A DNA stretch of 64,000 bases from CALABS01 sp050260775. GTDB lineage: Bacteria; Pseudomonadota; Alphaproteobacteria; Rhodospirillales; Magnetospirillaceae. Of this stretch, positions 28,263 through 37,919 are shown piece after piece. The stretch covers positions 1 through 64,000 of the forward strand of contig JBLNCP010000056.1 in the NCBI GenBank assembly GCA_050260775.1, given 5' to 3'. Under the pieces are notes generated by a model. That model was not told the origin of the DNA. It was given only the letters and a program-made list of their open reading frames with translations, and did no database searches. Each line of letters starts with the position of its first letter. The first letter of the stretch is position 1. A program made the translations under genes and the position numbers.

Positions 28263-29200
28263 GCAAGGCCCTTTCCTTCCGGTTCCTCTGCCAACGAGCG
28301 AATGACCGCCAGCCGGGCCATGGCCTCCTCGGCCAGGGCCTGGGCCTCGGTCATCAATTGGGCGTCGGTGGCGTGCTCGGCGGTGCCGAGATAGGCGTCG
28401 AGGACCTCTTCCGCATCCCGCAACGCCAGCCTCAGGGCCCCCGGGACGGTCAGGCCGCCGGGGACCAGCACCCCGGCCGCCCGCGCCGCCTCGACCGCCG
28501 CCGAGCCCGGCCCCACCGACAGGCCGCCGCCCCGGCGTTTGCGGGCGGACTCGCCCTGCTGACGGACCAGGACCGCCATGGGAGTTCTCTTGTCGGCCAC
28601 CAAGGCGGCGGCCAGGGCGTCGCACGCCTCGGCGGCGCCTGCCTCCAGCCCGCGCGCCACCGCCTGCAATTCCGGGATGTCGCGGGCGCGCCTGAGGGCA
28701 CGCGGCGGCCGGCGCTCCATGTGGAAGGCGCGCCGGCGCAGCATGCGGAGCTGGCGCACGTGCACCAGTTCCTCGCGCGCCAGGGCTTCGGCGCGCTCGC
28801 GGGTCTCGTCCTCGGGCGCCATCGCGGCCAGATAGGAGTAGAACGCGAAGGCCCGCTCCTCATTGCGGACGGCGATGCCGAGCGCCTCGTAGGGCGTCAG
28901 CGTACCGTCGCCCTCCTCCCCGAAGGTCTCGGGCATCGGCCACGGAAAGGCCGCGGGGTCGGGACGCCGCCGCCCCTCGCGCTCCGCCCAGCGCGCCAGG
29001 CCGGATTCGTGGTCGCGCTCCAGCTGCGAGAGCTGGCGGAACAGGGTGGCCATGCCACCCTCCCCCCGGCGCTCCATCGCCGCCGCCAATTGCTCGTAAC
29101 GCCGGGCCGCCTCGTTCTCCATGCCCACGGCAATGGACATCAGCTGATCCACCGACGTGATTTCCGCCACGGGGTAGACGGGATTGATGACGGGGCGCAC
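28259..29200 (-). CDS. Ferritin-like/rubrerythrin-type diiron protein
   Basis: 313 aa. The first half (about 15-135) is a four-helix bundle with repeated E-x-x-x-x-Y/H diiron-type motifs: NEAARRYEQ, LERDHESG, NEERAFAFY and EELVHVRQL. The second half is a different Ala-rich helical domain (about 150-310) I do not recognise. The start is GTG at 29200, chosen for its perfect GGAGG; the longer frame lacks one. It is divergent from nosR and coupled to the DUF4142 gene. A role in iron or peroxide handling is inferred only from the fold. Confidence 0.7.
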   Translation of the reverse strand: MRPVINPVYPVAEITSVDQLMSIAVGMENEAARRYEQLAAAMERRGEGGMATLFRQLSQLERDHESGLARWAEREGRRRPDPAAFPWPMPETFGEEGDGTLTPYEALGIAVRNEERAFAFYSYLAAMAPEDETRERAEALAREELVHVRQLRMLRRRAFHMERRPPRALRRARDIPELQAVARGLEAGAAEACDALAAALVADKRTPMAVLVRQQGESARKRRGGGLSVGPGSAAVEAARAAGVLVPGGLTVPGALRLALRDAEEVLDAYLGTAEHATDAQLMTEAQALAEEAMARLAVIRSLAEEPEGKGLA

Positions 29201-29340
29201 GTCCACCTCCTGCTCCGACGCACATTGAGGAAACGCCTCTCGCGCGGGCACGAACGCCACGCGAATTCGGCTTACCGCTTGCGCGCATACCCCTTTGCGA
29301 ACCGATTGAAACGCCGATTCCGTCGCCAATCGTCCTAACG

Positions 29341-31584
29341 ATGATGCGCGAACCGGTCTGTGACCATTGGCGGGGCCGTCGGTTGGGCCTTTTGGGGTTA
29401 GGCATGTTGGTTGCCCTCCTGGCGATGGTCGCGTGGGCGCCGCCGCTGGCCGCCGAAAGCCGCCTGGCCGAATTCCTGCCCAAGGTCGACCTCGGCCAGG
29501 TTTTCCCGGGGGCCGATCACCTCGGGCCGGTGGAAGGAACGCCGCCCGCCGCCGCCGCCTATGCCGGGCAGACCCTGCTCGGCTGGGTGCTGCTCAACAC
29601 CGACGTGGTCACCGCCACCGGATATTCGGGCAAGCCGATCCATGTGGCGGTGGGGGTCGACGCCAAGGGCACGATCGTCGGGGCCAAGCTGCTCGATCAC
29701 CACGAACCCATCGTGCTGGTCGGCATCCCCCAGAAGCGCATCGACGACTTCATCCACGGCTACGTCGGCTACAACGTGCTCGAGGCGCGCACCATCACCA
29801 AGCCGCCGGTCGACATCGTCAGCGGCGCCACCGTCACCGTGGTGGTGATCGGCGATTCCATCACCCGCGCCGCCGCCAAGGTCGTCCACGCCCGCGCCGG
29901 CGCCCCGGCGGCGCAGGCGCCCGCTGCCGCCGCCCGGACCGTCGACATGACACTGCAAGGCACCCGCTCGTGGGAGCAACTGCTGGGAGACGGCTCCATA
30001 CGCCGGCTGCACCTGTCCATCGGCGAGATCAACAAGGCGTTCGAGAAGGACCCGCGCGCCGCCGCCAGACCCGAGGCGGGCGATGCCAACGACACCTTCA
30101 TCGACCTGTACGTCGCCCAGGCCGACGTGCCGGTGATCGGCCGCTCGCTGCTCGGCGAGCAGGGCTATCAGGAACTGCGCCAGCGCCTGGGCGACAACCG
30201 GCACGCCATCCTGGTGATGGGCCAGGGCATCTATTCCTTCCGGGGCTCCGGCTACGTGCGCGGCGGCCTGTTCGACCGCATCGAGATGGTCCAGGGCGAG
30301 AACTCGATCCGCTTCCGTGACCGCGACTACGAGCGCATCGGCGACCTGGCAACCCAGGACGCCCCGAATTTCCCAGAAATCGGTTTGTTCACCATCCCCG
30401 AAACCGTGCCCTTCGACCCGACCCAGCCCTGGCGCCTCAACCTGCTGGTATCGCGCGCGGTGGCGGCGCTCGACAAATCCTTCCTCACCTTCGAGCTGGA
30501 CTACCAGCTCCCCGAAGGCTACCTGGCGCCGGCGCCGAAGGCCGCCGCCCCCACGGCCCCGCCGCCGACCGCCGGCCCCGCCAGCGAGGAAGCCGCCACC
30601 ACCGCGCTGTGGCAGCGGATGTGGCGCTCGAAGGCGCTGTCCATCGGGGTGCTGTCCATCGCCCTCCTCGTCCTCACCGCCGCCTTCTTCTTCCAGGACT
30701 GGCTGGTGCGGCGTCCGCGGGTGCTGAAGTGGTTCCGGCTGGGCTATCTCGCCTTCACCCTGCTGTGGCTGGGATGGTGGGCCAACGCCCAGCTCTCGGT
30801 CGTCAACATCCTGACGCTCTCCAACGCGGTGATCACCGGGTTCTCGTGGGACTACTTCCTGATGGACCCGCTGCTGTTCATCCTGTGGTCGGCGGTGGCG
30901 GCCTCCCTGCTGTTCTGGGGGCGCGGCGCCTTCTGCGGCTGGCTGTGTCCGTTCGGGGCGCTGCAGGAATTCGTCAGCCTGGGCGCCAAGCGCCTGGGCA
31001 TCCGCCAGATCAACGTGCCCTGGGGCCTGCACGAGCGGCTGTGGCCCATCAAGTACGTCATCTTCCTCGGGCTGTTCGGCACCGCGCTCTATTCGCTGGC
31101 GTGGGGCGAGAAGCTGTCCGAGGTCGAGCCGTTCAAGACCGCCATCATCCTGAAATTCGTCCGCGACTGGCCGTTCGTGCTGTTCGCCGTCGCCCTGCTG
31201 GCCGCCGGCCTGTTCATCGAGCGCTTCTTCTGCCGCTACCTCTGCCCGCTGGGCGCGGCGCTGGCGATCCCCGCCCGCATCCGCATGTTCGACTGGCTGA
31301 AGCGCCACCGCGAATGCGGCAGCCCGTGCCAGCGCTGCTCCATCGAATGCCCGGTTCAGAGCATTCACCCCGACGGCCGCATCAATCCCAACGAGTGCAT
31401 CTACTGCATGCACTGCCAGGAACTCTACTGGGACGAACACCGTTGTCCTCACATGGTCCAGGTGCGGCTCAAACGCGAAAAACGCGCAGCCATGTCGTCG
31501 CCTTCGCCTTCCCCGCCGGCCAAGAGTGCGGCCGATCCCGTCGGCCATGCCGAACGCACCGGCAAACAACCAGGAGTGCCGTGA
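29341..31584 (+). CDS. nosR: NosR, FMN- and Fe-S-containing regulator/electron donor for N2O reduction
   Basis: 747 aa. A signal/anchor (about 16-38) is followed by a periplasmic FMN-binding domain with the covalent attachment motif S161-G-A-T164. Five or so membrane helices come next, with CxxxCP motifs (CGWLCPFGA and CRYLCPLGA). A cytoplasmic end carries two [4Fe-4S] clusters (CGSPCQRCSIECP and CIYCMHCQ). NosR is needed for nosZ expression and passes electrons from the quinone pool to NosZ. The start at 29341 (tandem ATGs) has no clear ribosome site; 29344 is equally likely. nosZ follows 1 nt after the stop. Confidence 0.94.
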   Translation: MMREPVCDHWRGRRLGLLGLGMLVALLAMVAWAPPLAAESRLAEFLPKVDLGQVFPGADHLGPVEGTPPAAAAYAGQTLLGWVLLNTDVVTATGYSGKPIHVAVGVDAKGTIVGAKLLDHHEPIVLVGIPQKRIDDFIHGYVGYNVLEARTITKPPVDIVSGATVTVVVIGDSITRAAAKVVHARAGAPAAQAPAAAARTVDMTLQGTRSWEQLLGDGSIRRLHLSIGEINKAFEKDPRAAARPEAGDANDTFIDLYVAQADVPVIGRSLLGEQGYQELRQRLGDNRHAILVMGQGIYSFRGSGYVRGGLFDRIEMVQGENSIRFRDRDYERIGDLATQDAPNFPEIGLFTIPETVPFDPTQPWRLNLLVSRAVAALDKSFLTFELDYQLPEGYLAPAPKAAAPTAPPPTAGPASEEAATTALWQRMWRSKALSIGVLSIALLVLTAAFFFQDWLVRRPRVLKWFRLGYLAFTLLWLGWWANAQLSVVNILTLSNAVITGFSWDYFLMDPLLFILWSAVAASLLFWGRGAFCGWLCPFGALQEFVSLGAKRLGIRQINVPWGLHERLWPIKYVIFLGLFGTALYSLAWGEKLSEVEPFKTAIILKFVRDWPFVLFAVALLAAGLFIERFFCRYLCPLGAALAIPARIRMFDWLKRHRECGSPCQRCSIECPVQSIHPDGRINPNECIYCMHCQELYWDEHRCPHMVQVRLKREKRAAMSSPSPSPPAKSAADPVGHAERTGKQPGVP

Positions 31585-31585
31585 G

Positions 31586-33508
31586 ATGTCAGACTACGAA
31601 GAAAAACCCGGAGTATCGCGCCGCGACCTGTTCAAACTGGCGGCGGCCGGGGTCGGTGGAGCCGCGCTGGCCGGCGGCGGCGGGCTGCTGCTGGGGCCGG
31701 CCGAGGCGCAGCAGCGCCAGCAGCCCCAGGCCAAGGGGCAGCAATCGGCCGAGGTGGCCCCCGGCCAGCTCGACGAGTACTACACGTTCTTCTCCAGCGG
31801 CCAGTCGGGCGAGGTCCGCATCGTCGGCCTGCCGTCCATGCGCGAGCTCATGCGCATCCCGGTCTACAACCGCGACAGCGCCACCGGCTGGGGCCTTACC
31901 AACGAATCGCTCAAGGTGCTGACTTCCGGCCTGACGCCCGAGACCCGGAAGCGGCTGGAAAAGCGCGGCGGCACCTGGATGAACGGCGACCTGCACCACC
32001 CGCATGTCAGCTTCACCGACGGCACCTATGACGGCCGCTATCTGTTCGCCAACGACAAGGCCAACACCCGCATCTGCCGCATCCGGCTCGACGTCATGAA
32101 GTGCGACAAGATCATCGAGGTGCCCAACGCCCACGACATCCACGGCCTGCGCCTGCAGAAATACCCGCGCACCGGCTACGTCTTCGCCAACGGCGAACAC
32201 GAGGCGCCGATCCCCAACGATGGCCGCTCGCTGGACGATCCCAAGCAGTACCGCGCCATCTTCAACGCCATCGACGGCGACACCATGACGGTGGCCTGGC
32301 AGGTGATCGTCGACGGCAACCTCGACAACGTTGACGCCGATTACCAGGGCAAGTACTGCTTCTCGACCTGCTACAACTCAGAAATGGGCGTGAACACCGC
32401 CGAGATGACCGCCAACGAGCAGGATTGGGTGGTGGTGTTCAACATCAAGCGCATCGAGGAAGCGGTCAAAGCCGGCAAGGCCACCATGATGAACGGGGTG
32501 CCGGTGCTCGACGGCCGCCACGGGTCGCCGTTCACGCTCTACATCCCGATCTCGAACAGTCCACACGGCATCAACACCGCCCCCGACGGCATCCACGTCA
32601 CCATCAACGGCAAGCTGTCGCCGACCGTGTCGGTGATGGACGTGCGCAAGCTCGACGACGCCTTCGCCGGCAAGATCAAGCCGCGCGACGTCATCGTCGC
32701 CGAACCGCAACTGGGACTGGGGCCGCTGCACACCGCCTATGACGGCCGCGGCAACGCCTACACCACCCTGTTCCTCGACAGCCAGGTGGTGAAGTGGAAC
32801 ATCGACAAGGCCGTCCGCGCCTACAAGGGCGAGAAGGTCGACCCCATCATCCAGAAGCTCGACGTCCATTACCAGCCCGGCCACAACCACACCTCCATGG
32901 GCCAGACCAAGGAAGCCGACGGCAAGTGGCTGCTGTCGCTGAACAAGTTCTCCAAGGACCGCTACCTCAACGTCGGCCCGTTGAAGCCCGAGAACGACCA
33001 GCTGATCGACATCTCGGGCGACCAGATGCGCCTGGTCCACGACAGCCCCAGCTTCGCCGAGCCGCACGACGCCACCATCGTGCACCGCTCCAAGATCCGG
33101 CCCCGCCAGGTGTGGGACCGCAACGATCCCATGTGGGAGGACGCGCGCAAGTGGGCGCAGAAGGACGGGGTCAAGCTGGAGAACGCCGCCAACGTCATCC
33201 GCGACGGCAACAAGGTGCGCGTCTACATGTACACCGTCGCCCCGGCCTTCAGCCTCGAGAAGTTCCAGGTCGGCCAGGGTGACGAAGTCTCGATCTTCAT
33301 CACCAACATGGACGACGTCGAGGATCTGACCCACGGCTTCACGCTGTCGAACTACGGCGTGCAGTTCGAGATCGCGCCGCAGGCCACGGCGTCGGTGACC
33401 TTCATCGCCGACCAGCCCGGGGTGCACTGGTTCTACTGCGTGTGGTTCTGCCACGCCCTGCACATGGAGATGCGGGGCCGCATGCTGGTGGAGCCGCGGC
33501 CGGCATGA
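31586..33508 (+). CDS. nosZ: Nitrous-oxide reductase NosZ (clade I, Tat-exported)
   Basis: 640 aa. The Tat signal SRRDLFKLAAAG (about 11-22) marks clade I. The seven-bladed propeller has CuZ histidines in LHHPHVS, NAHDIHG, PHGINTAPDG, GPLHTAYDG and PGHNHTS. The C-terminal cupredoxin domain binds CuA through C618, W620, C622, H626 and M629 (CVWFCHALHMEM). It reduces N2O to N2 in the periplasm. The ATG at 31586 has AGGAG upstream; a start at 31526 lies inside nosR. Confidence 0.97.
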   Translation: MSDYEEKPGVSRRDLFKLAAAGVGGAALAGGGGLLLGPAEAQQRQQPQAKGQQSAEVAPGQLDEYYTFFSSGQSGEVRIVGLPSMRELMRIPVYNRDSATGWGLTNESLKVLTSGLTPETRKRLEKRGGTWMNGDLHHPHVSFTDGTYDGRYLFANDKANTRICRIRLDVMKCDKIIEVPNAHDIHGLRLQKYPRTGYVFANGEHEAPIPNDGRSLDDPKQYRAIFNAIDGDTMTVAWQVIVDGNLDNVDADYQGKYCFSTCYNSEMGVNTAEMTANEQDWVVVFNIKRIEEAVKAGKATMMNGVPVLDGRHGSPFTLYIPISNSPHGINTAPDGIHVTINGKLSPTVSVMDVRKLDDAFAGKIKPRDVIVAEPQLGLGPLHTAYDGRGNAYTTLFLDSQVVKWNIDKAVRAYKGEKVDPIIQKLDVHYQPGHNHTSMGQTKEADGKWLLSLNKFSKDRYLNVGPLKPENDQLIDISGDQMRLVHDSPSFAEPHDATIVHRSKIRPRQVWDRNDPMWEDARKWAQKDGVKLENAANVIRDGNKVRVYMYTVAPAFSLEKFQVGQGDEVSIFITNMDDVEDLTHGFTLSNYGVQFEIAPQATASVTFIADQPGVHWFYCVWFCHALHMEMRGRMLVEPRPA

Positions 33509-34731
33509 TGCGTGGGGTGGCGGCGTTCCTTGTTGCCCTGGCCGCCACCCCGGCTGCGGCCGCCACAATCGACGTGGCGGCCGAGCCCGGCCGGCTGGCC
33601 GCCGCCATCGCCCAGGCCGCACCGGGCGACGTCCTGAAACTGGCCGCCGGCCGCCACCAGGGCGGGGTTGTTATCGACAAGCCGCTGACGCTGGAAGGCG
33701 GTCCCGGGGCGGTGGTCGACGGCGGCGGCAAGGGCCGCACCATCCAGGTGAGTTCGCCCGACGTCACCGTCCGGGGGCTGGAAATCACCGGATCGGGGCT
33801 TGATCTCGAGACCATGGATGCGGGCGTCTTCCTCGACAAGACGGCGGAGCGTGCGGTGGTCGAGGGCAACCGGGTGCTCGACAACCTGGTCGGAGTCTAT
33901 GTGTGGGGGGCCAAGGACGCCCGCGTCGAGGACAACCGGATCGTCGGGCGCACCGACCTCAGGGTCAACGAACGGGGCAACGGCATCAGCCTGTGGAACT
34001 CGCCGGGCGCCCAGATCCTGCGCAACGACATCTCCGAGGGGCGCGACGGCATCTTCGTCACCACCAGCCGCAACAACCGCTTCGTCGGCAACCGCTTCGC
34101 CCACGTCCGCTTCGCGGTCCACTACATGTACTGCAACCAGAGCGAGGTCAGCGACAACGTCTCGACCGGCAACGACGTCGGCTTCGCGCTGATGTATTCG
34201 ACCGGGCTGACCGTGGCCGACAACGTCTCCACCCGCGACCGCGAGCACGGGGTGCTGCTCAACTACGCCAACCAATCGACCGTGGTCGGCAACCGGGTCG
34301 ACGGCAGCAAGAAGTGCGTCTTCATCTACAACGCCAACAAGAACCGCATCGCCGACAACGTCTTCCAGGGCTGCGCCATCGGCATCCACTTCACCGCGGG
34401 ATCCGAGCGCAACCGCATGAGCGGCAACGCCTTCATCGGCAACGAGGTCCAGGTGATGTACGTCGGCACCCGCGACGTGGTGTGGGCCGACGAAGGCCGC
34501 GGCAATTACTGGAGCGACAATCCGGCCTTCGACCTCGACGGCGACGGCATCGCCGACACCGCCTACCGCCCCAACGACGTGGTCGACCGGGTGGTGTGGG
34601 CGGTGCCCTTGGCCAAGCTGCTGCTCAACAGCCCGGCGGTGCAGGTGGTGCGATGGTCGCAGTCGCAGTTCCCCGCCCTGATGCCGGGGGGCGTGGTCGA
34701 CCCCTATCCGTTGATGCGACCGCCGTCATGA
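33505..34731 (+). CDS. nosD: NosD, copper-site maturation factor
   Basis: 408 aa. A signal peptide (about 1-20) is followed by a right-handed beta-helix of about ten short parallel repeats of the N-x-V/I type (DNLVGVYVWGA, DNRIVG, GNRFAHVRFA and so on). NosD is periplasmic and acts with the NosFY transporter to build the CuZ site of NosZ. The start codon overlaps the nosZ stop (ATGA), and nosF overlaps the end. Confidence 0.93.
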   Translation: MMRGVAAFLVALAATPAAAATIDVAAEPGRLAAAIAQAAPGDVLKLAAGRHQGGVVIDKPLTLEGGPGAVVDGGGKGRTIQVSSPDVTVRGLEITGSGLDLETMDAGVFLDKTAERAVVEGNRVLDNLVGVYVWGAKDARVEDNRIVGRTDLRVNERGNGISLWNSPGAQILRNDISEGRDGIFVTTSRNNRFVGNRFAHVRFAVHYMYCNQSEVSDNVSTGNDVGFALMYSTGLTVADNVSTRDREHGVLLNYANQSTVVGNRVDGSKKCVFIYNANKNRIADNVFQGCAIGIHFTAGSERNRMSGNAFIGNEVQVMYVGTRDVVWADEGRGNYWSDNPAFDLDGDGIADTAYRPNDVVDRVVWAVPLAKLLLNSPAVQVVRWSQSQFPALMPGGVVDPYPLMRPPS

Positions 34732-35627
34732 GCGAGCCGCTGACCCTGCGTGCGGTGACCAAGCGCTATGGCGAGCGCGTGGTCGTCCGCGGCGTCGATT
34801 TCGCCCTGCGGCCCGGCGAGCGTGTCGCCCTGCTCGGACACAACGGAGCGGGCAAGACCACGCTGATGAAGATGGCGCTCGGGCTGGCGGCGGTCACCTC
34901 CGGCGACATCCGCGTCAACGGGCACGACCCCACCACCATGCCGGCCTCGGTGCGGCGCGGCATCGGCTTCCTGCCCGAGAACGTGGCCTTCGATCCCGGC
35001 ATGACCGGCCGCGAGATGCTGTCCTTCTACGCCGCCCTCAAGCACCGCGGTGCCAAGGAGGTTACCGCCCTCCTGGAGCAGGTCGGCCTCGCCGAGGCCG
35101 CCGGGCGCCGGGTCGGCACCTGGTCGAAGGGCATGCGCCAGCGCCTGGGGCTGGCCCAGGCGGTGCTGGGCACGCCGCGCCTGCTGCTGCTGGACGAGCC
35201 GACCTCGGGGCTCGATCCCGAATATCGCCAGGCCTTCTATGAGTTGCTGGCGGAGCGGGCGCGCGGCGGCACCGCCGTGCTGCTGTCCTCCCACCTGTTG
35301 ACCGAACTGGAGGAGAAGACCGACCGCGTCCTGATCGTCGACCACGGCTTGCTGATCGCCCAGGGGACGCTGGAGGAGTTGCGGGTTCGGGCCGACCGGC
35401 CGTTCGGGATGCGGGTGCTGGCCCGCCCCGGGCACGATCTGTCCGCCGCCCTCGCCGACCTCGCGCCCCGGCCGGACGGCGCATGGCTGCACTTGGCCTG
35501 CCGGCCGGCGGACAAAATGGCGGTGCTGCGGCGCCTTGCCGCGCTCGACGGCGTCGCCGACATCGAACTCCACCCGCCGGGGCTCGACGACCTGTACGCG
35601 CACTTCCTGGGGGAGGAGGCGCGATGA
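34728..35627 (+). CDS. nosF: NosF, ABC ATPase for NosZ maturation
   Basis: 299 aa. It has Walker A GHNGAGKTT (37-45), signature WSKGMRQRLGLAQ and Walker B LLLLDEPTSGLD. It energises the NosY membrane protein in the NosDFY complex that supplies sulfur or matures the copper site. Its C-terminal 80 residues are a NosF-specific extension. It overlaps both neighbours by 4 nt. Confidence 0.95.
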   Translation: MSEPLTLRAVTKRYGERVVVRGVDFALRPGERVALLGHNGAGKTTLMKMALGLAAVTSGDIRVNGHDPTTMPASVRRGIGFLPENVAFDPGMTGREMLSFYAALKHRGAKEVTALLEQVGLAEAAGRRVGTWSKGMRQRLGLAQAVLGTPRLLLLDEPTSGLDPEYRQAFYELLAERARGGTAVLLSSHLLTELEEKTDRVLIVDHGLLIAQGTLEELRVRADRPFGMRVLARPGHDLSAALADLAPRPDGAWLHLACRPADKMAVLRRLAALDGVADIELHPPGLDDLYAHFLGEEAR

Positions 35628-36460
35628 CCCACCTGCTCGACGTTGCCGCCAAGGAGGTGCGCCAGGGCATGCGCAACCGATGGGTGGTGGCCGCCACCCT
35701 GGTGCTGGCCGCGCTGGCTTTGGGGCTGGCCTTCCTGGGCAGCGCGCCCGCCGGCAGCGTCGGCGCCTCGCGTCTGGCGGTGACGGTGGTGAGCCTCGCC
35801 AGCCTGACCATCTTCCTGCTGCCACTAATCGCCCTGATGCTGGCCTACGACACCCTGGCCGGCGAGATCGAGCGCGGCACCATGCTGCTGCTGCTCGCCT
35901 ACCCGGTGGGACGCGGCGAGGTGGTGTGGGGGAAATTCCTCGGCCATCTCGCCCTCCTGGCCTTCGCCACCGTGGTCGGCTACGGCGCCGCCGGGCTGGG
36001 CATCGCGCTGGCCGGCGGGAAGGCCGGCGCGGCGGTCGGCGATTGGCGCGCCTTCGTGGTGCTGATCGCCTCCTCGGTGCTGCTGGGCGCCAGCTTCCTC
36101 GCCCTCGGCATCCTGGCCAGCGCCCTGGTGCGCGACCGCGCCACCGCGGCCGGCATCGCGGTGGCGGCCTGGCTGGTGTTCGTGCTGCTGTTCGACCTGA
36201 CGCTGCTCGGCGTGCTCGCCGCCAGCGAGGGCAAGGCGATTTCGGCGGCGGCCTTCCGCTGGCTGCTGCTGCTCAACCCCGCCGACGCCTACCGCCTGCT
36301 CAATCTCACCGGCTTTTCCGACGTGCGCCAATTCGCGGGGATGGCCGGACTGTCGCAGGAAGTATTGTGGCCGCCCGTCGTGCTTGCCGCCGCCCTGGTC
36401 GGCTGGGTGGTGGTGCCGCTGGTCGCCGCCCATGCCCTGTTCGCACGGAGGCAAATGTGA
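35624..36460 (+). CDS. nosY: NosY, ABC permease for NosZ maturation
   Basis: 278 aa with six membrane helices of the ABC-2 type. The N-terminal amphipathic start (DVAAKEVRQGMRNRWVV) and the internal AYDTLAGEIERGTMLLLLAYP match NosY. It forms the channel of NosDFY. The ATG overlaps the nosF stop, and nosL begins at GTG inside the last codons. Confidence 0.95.
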   Translation: MTHLLDVAAKEVRQGMRNRWVVAATLVLAALALGLAFLGSAPAGSVGASRLAVTVVSLASLTIFLLPLIALMLAYDTLAGEIERGTMLLLLAYPVGRGEVVWGKFLGHLALLAFATVVGYGAAGLGIALAGGKAGAAVGDWRAFVVLIASSVLLGASFLALGILASALVRDRATAAGIAVAAWLVFVLLFDLTLLGVLAASEGKAISAAAFRWLLLLNPADAYRLLNLTGFSDVRQFAGMAGLSQEVLWPPVVLAAALVGWVVVPLVAAHALFARRQM

Positions 36461-36999
36461 GAACGGCCCTGGCCCTGGTGGTCCTGCTGATGGTCGGCGC
36501 CTGCGGCGACAAGGGCAAGGCGCCCCCGCCGCCGCCGGCGGCGATGGGCTCCGACGCCGTCGGCCATTACTGCGGCATGACGTTGGCCGACCATCCCGGG
36601 CCCAAGGGGCAGATCCAGGTCAAGAGCCGCAAGGAGCCGTACTGGTTCTCGTCGGCGCGCGACACGCTGGCCTTTACCATGCTGCCGGAGGAACCCAAGG
36701 ACATCGCCGCCATCTATGTGACCGCCATGGACAAGGCGGCCAGCTGGGAGCAGCCGGGGCAGGCAGCGTGGGTGGACGCCCATGCGGCATCGTACGTGGT
36801 CGGCAGCGATGCCAAGGGCGGCATGGGCCAGAACGAGGTGGTCCCCTTCACGACCCCCGAAGCCGCGGAGGCCTTCGCCCGCCAGCACGGCGGCCAGGTC
36901 TACGGCTTCGACCGGGTCCCCCACGACAAGGTCCTGGGCGAGGACACGCCGGCGGTCCAGAGCCACGAAGACGGACACCAGGGAGGATCCCACCCATGA
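36457..36999 (+). CDS. nosL: NosL, copper-chaperone lipoprotein
   Basis: 180 aa from a GTG that overlaps the nosY end by 4 nt. The lipobox VGAC places Cys16 at the mature N-terminus. The copper-binding H-x-C-x-M motif HYCGM (C39, M41) is followed by GQIQVKSRKEPYWF. NosL delivers Cu(I) to NosZ or NosD. The C-terminal tail is His-rich (SHEDGHQGGSHP) and could add metal binding. nosX overlaps its stop. Confidence 0.93.
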   Translation: MRTALALVVLLMVGACGDKGKAPPPPPAAMGSDAVGHYCGMTLADHPGPKGQIQVKSRKEPYWFSSARDTLAFTMLPEEPKDIAAIYVTAMDKAASWEQPGQAAWVDAHAASYVVGSDAKGGMGQNEVVPFTTPEAAEAFARQHGGQVYGFDRVPHDKVLGEDTPAVQSHEDGHQGGSHP

Positions 37000-37910
37000 A
37001 GCGTCGCCGCTTCCTCGCCATCACCGCCGCCGCCGGCGCGCTCGCCGCCGGCCCCGCCCGCGCCTTCCGCCTCGACCCGGTGGAGTGGCGCGGCGTCGCG
37101 CTCGGGGCCCCCGCCACCCTGATCATCCACCACGAAGACCGCGATGAGGCCCTGCGGCTGGTCCGCGCCTGCGAGGCCGAGATCGCCCGCCAGGAAGCCA
37201 TCTTCAGCCTCTACCGCCCCGATTCGGCGCTGGTGCGCCTCAACCGCGACGGAGCACTGGAGGCGCCCCCGCTCGACCTCGTTACCCTGCTGGCCCTCGC
37301 CGGGCGCATGTGGGAGCTGTCCGAGGGCACCTTCGACCCCACCGTCCAGCCGCTGTGGGACGTCTATGCCCGCCACTTCGGCCAGCCCGGCGCCTCGCCC
37401 GACGGACCGGACGCCGAGAGCCTCGCCGCCGCCAAGGACCGGCTGGGCTGGCCGCACGTGTCGCTGGCCGCCGACCGCGTCGCCTTGGCGCGGCCGGGCA
37501 TGGCGCTGACCCTCAACGGCATCGCCCAGGGCTGGATCACCGACCGCGTCGCCGACCTGCTGCGCCGCGCCGGCATGCGCCACGTGCTGGTCGACATGGG
37601 CGAGATCCGGGCCCTCGGCCGGCGCGGCGACGGCATGCCCTGGACGGTGGAGGACGAGACCTCGCACCGTCGCCTGGACCTGCAATCCGGGGCGATGGCC
37701 ACTTCCTCGCCGGACGGAACGCGGTTCAGTCCCTGCTGCCATCACCTGTTCGACCCCGCAACCGGGCGCAGCGCCGCCGCCGCCAGGGCGGTGACCGTGC
37801 TCGCCGACGAGGCGGCGGTGGCCGACGGGCTCGCCACCGCCATCGCCATCCATCCCACCGCCGGCGCCGCGCTGTGCCGCAGCCTGGGCGCGCGCACGAT
37901 TACGGCCTAG
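36996..37910 (+). CDS. nosX: NosX, ApbE-type FAD:protein FMN transferase
   Basis: 304 aa. A Tat-like N-terminus (MKRRRFLAITAAAGAL) leads to the ApbE fold: EAIFSLYRPDSALVRLNRDG, FDPTVQPLWDVY, LNGIAQGWITDRVAD, and VDMGE with the Mg/FAD region ATSSPDG. It attaches FMN to Thr164 of NosR. It has a second copy at 40412 beside rnf. The ATG has GGGAGG upstream and overlaps the nosL stop. It is the last nos gene. Confidence 0.93.
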   Translation: MKRRRFLAITAAAGALAAGPARAFRLDPVEWRGVALGAPATLIIHHEDRDEALRLVRACEAEIARQEAIFSLYRPDSALVRLNRDGALEAPPLDLVTLLALAGRMWELSEGTFDPTVQPLWDVYARHFGQPGASPDGPDAESLAAAKDRLGWPHVSLAADRVALARPGMALTLNGIAQGWITDRVADLLRRAGMRHVLVDMGEIRALGRRGDGMPWTVEDETSHRRLDLQSGAMATSSPDGTRFSPCCHHLFDPATGRSAAAARAVTVLADEAAVADGLATAIAIHPTAGAALCRSLGARTITA

Positions 37911-37919
37911 TGGCACGGC

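Noticed and set aside
29201..29340. FNR box in the nosR promoter
   Set aside because: I found no TTGAT-N4-ATCAA or close variant in this gap, only unrelated GATT words.
29398..31569. 723-aa minus-strand frame opposite nosR
   Set aside because: It is a shadow of nosR with no motif or ribosome site.
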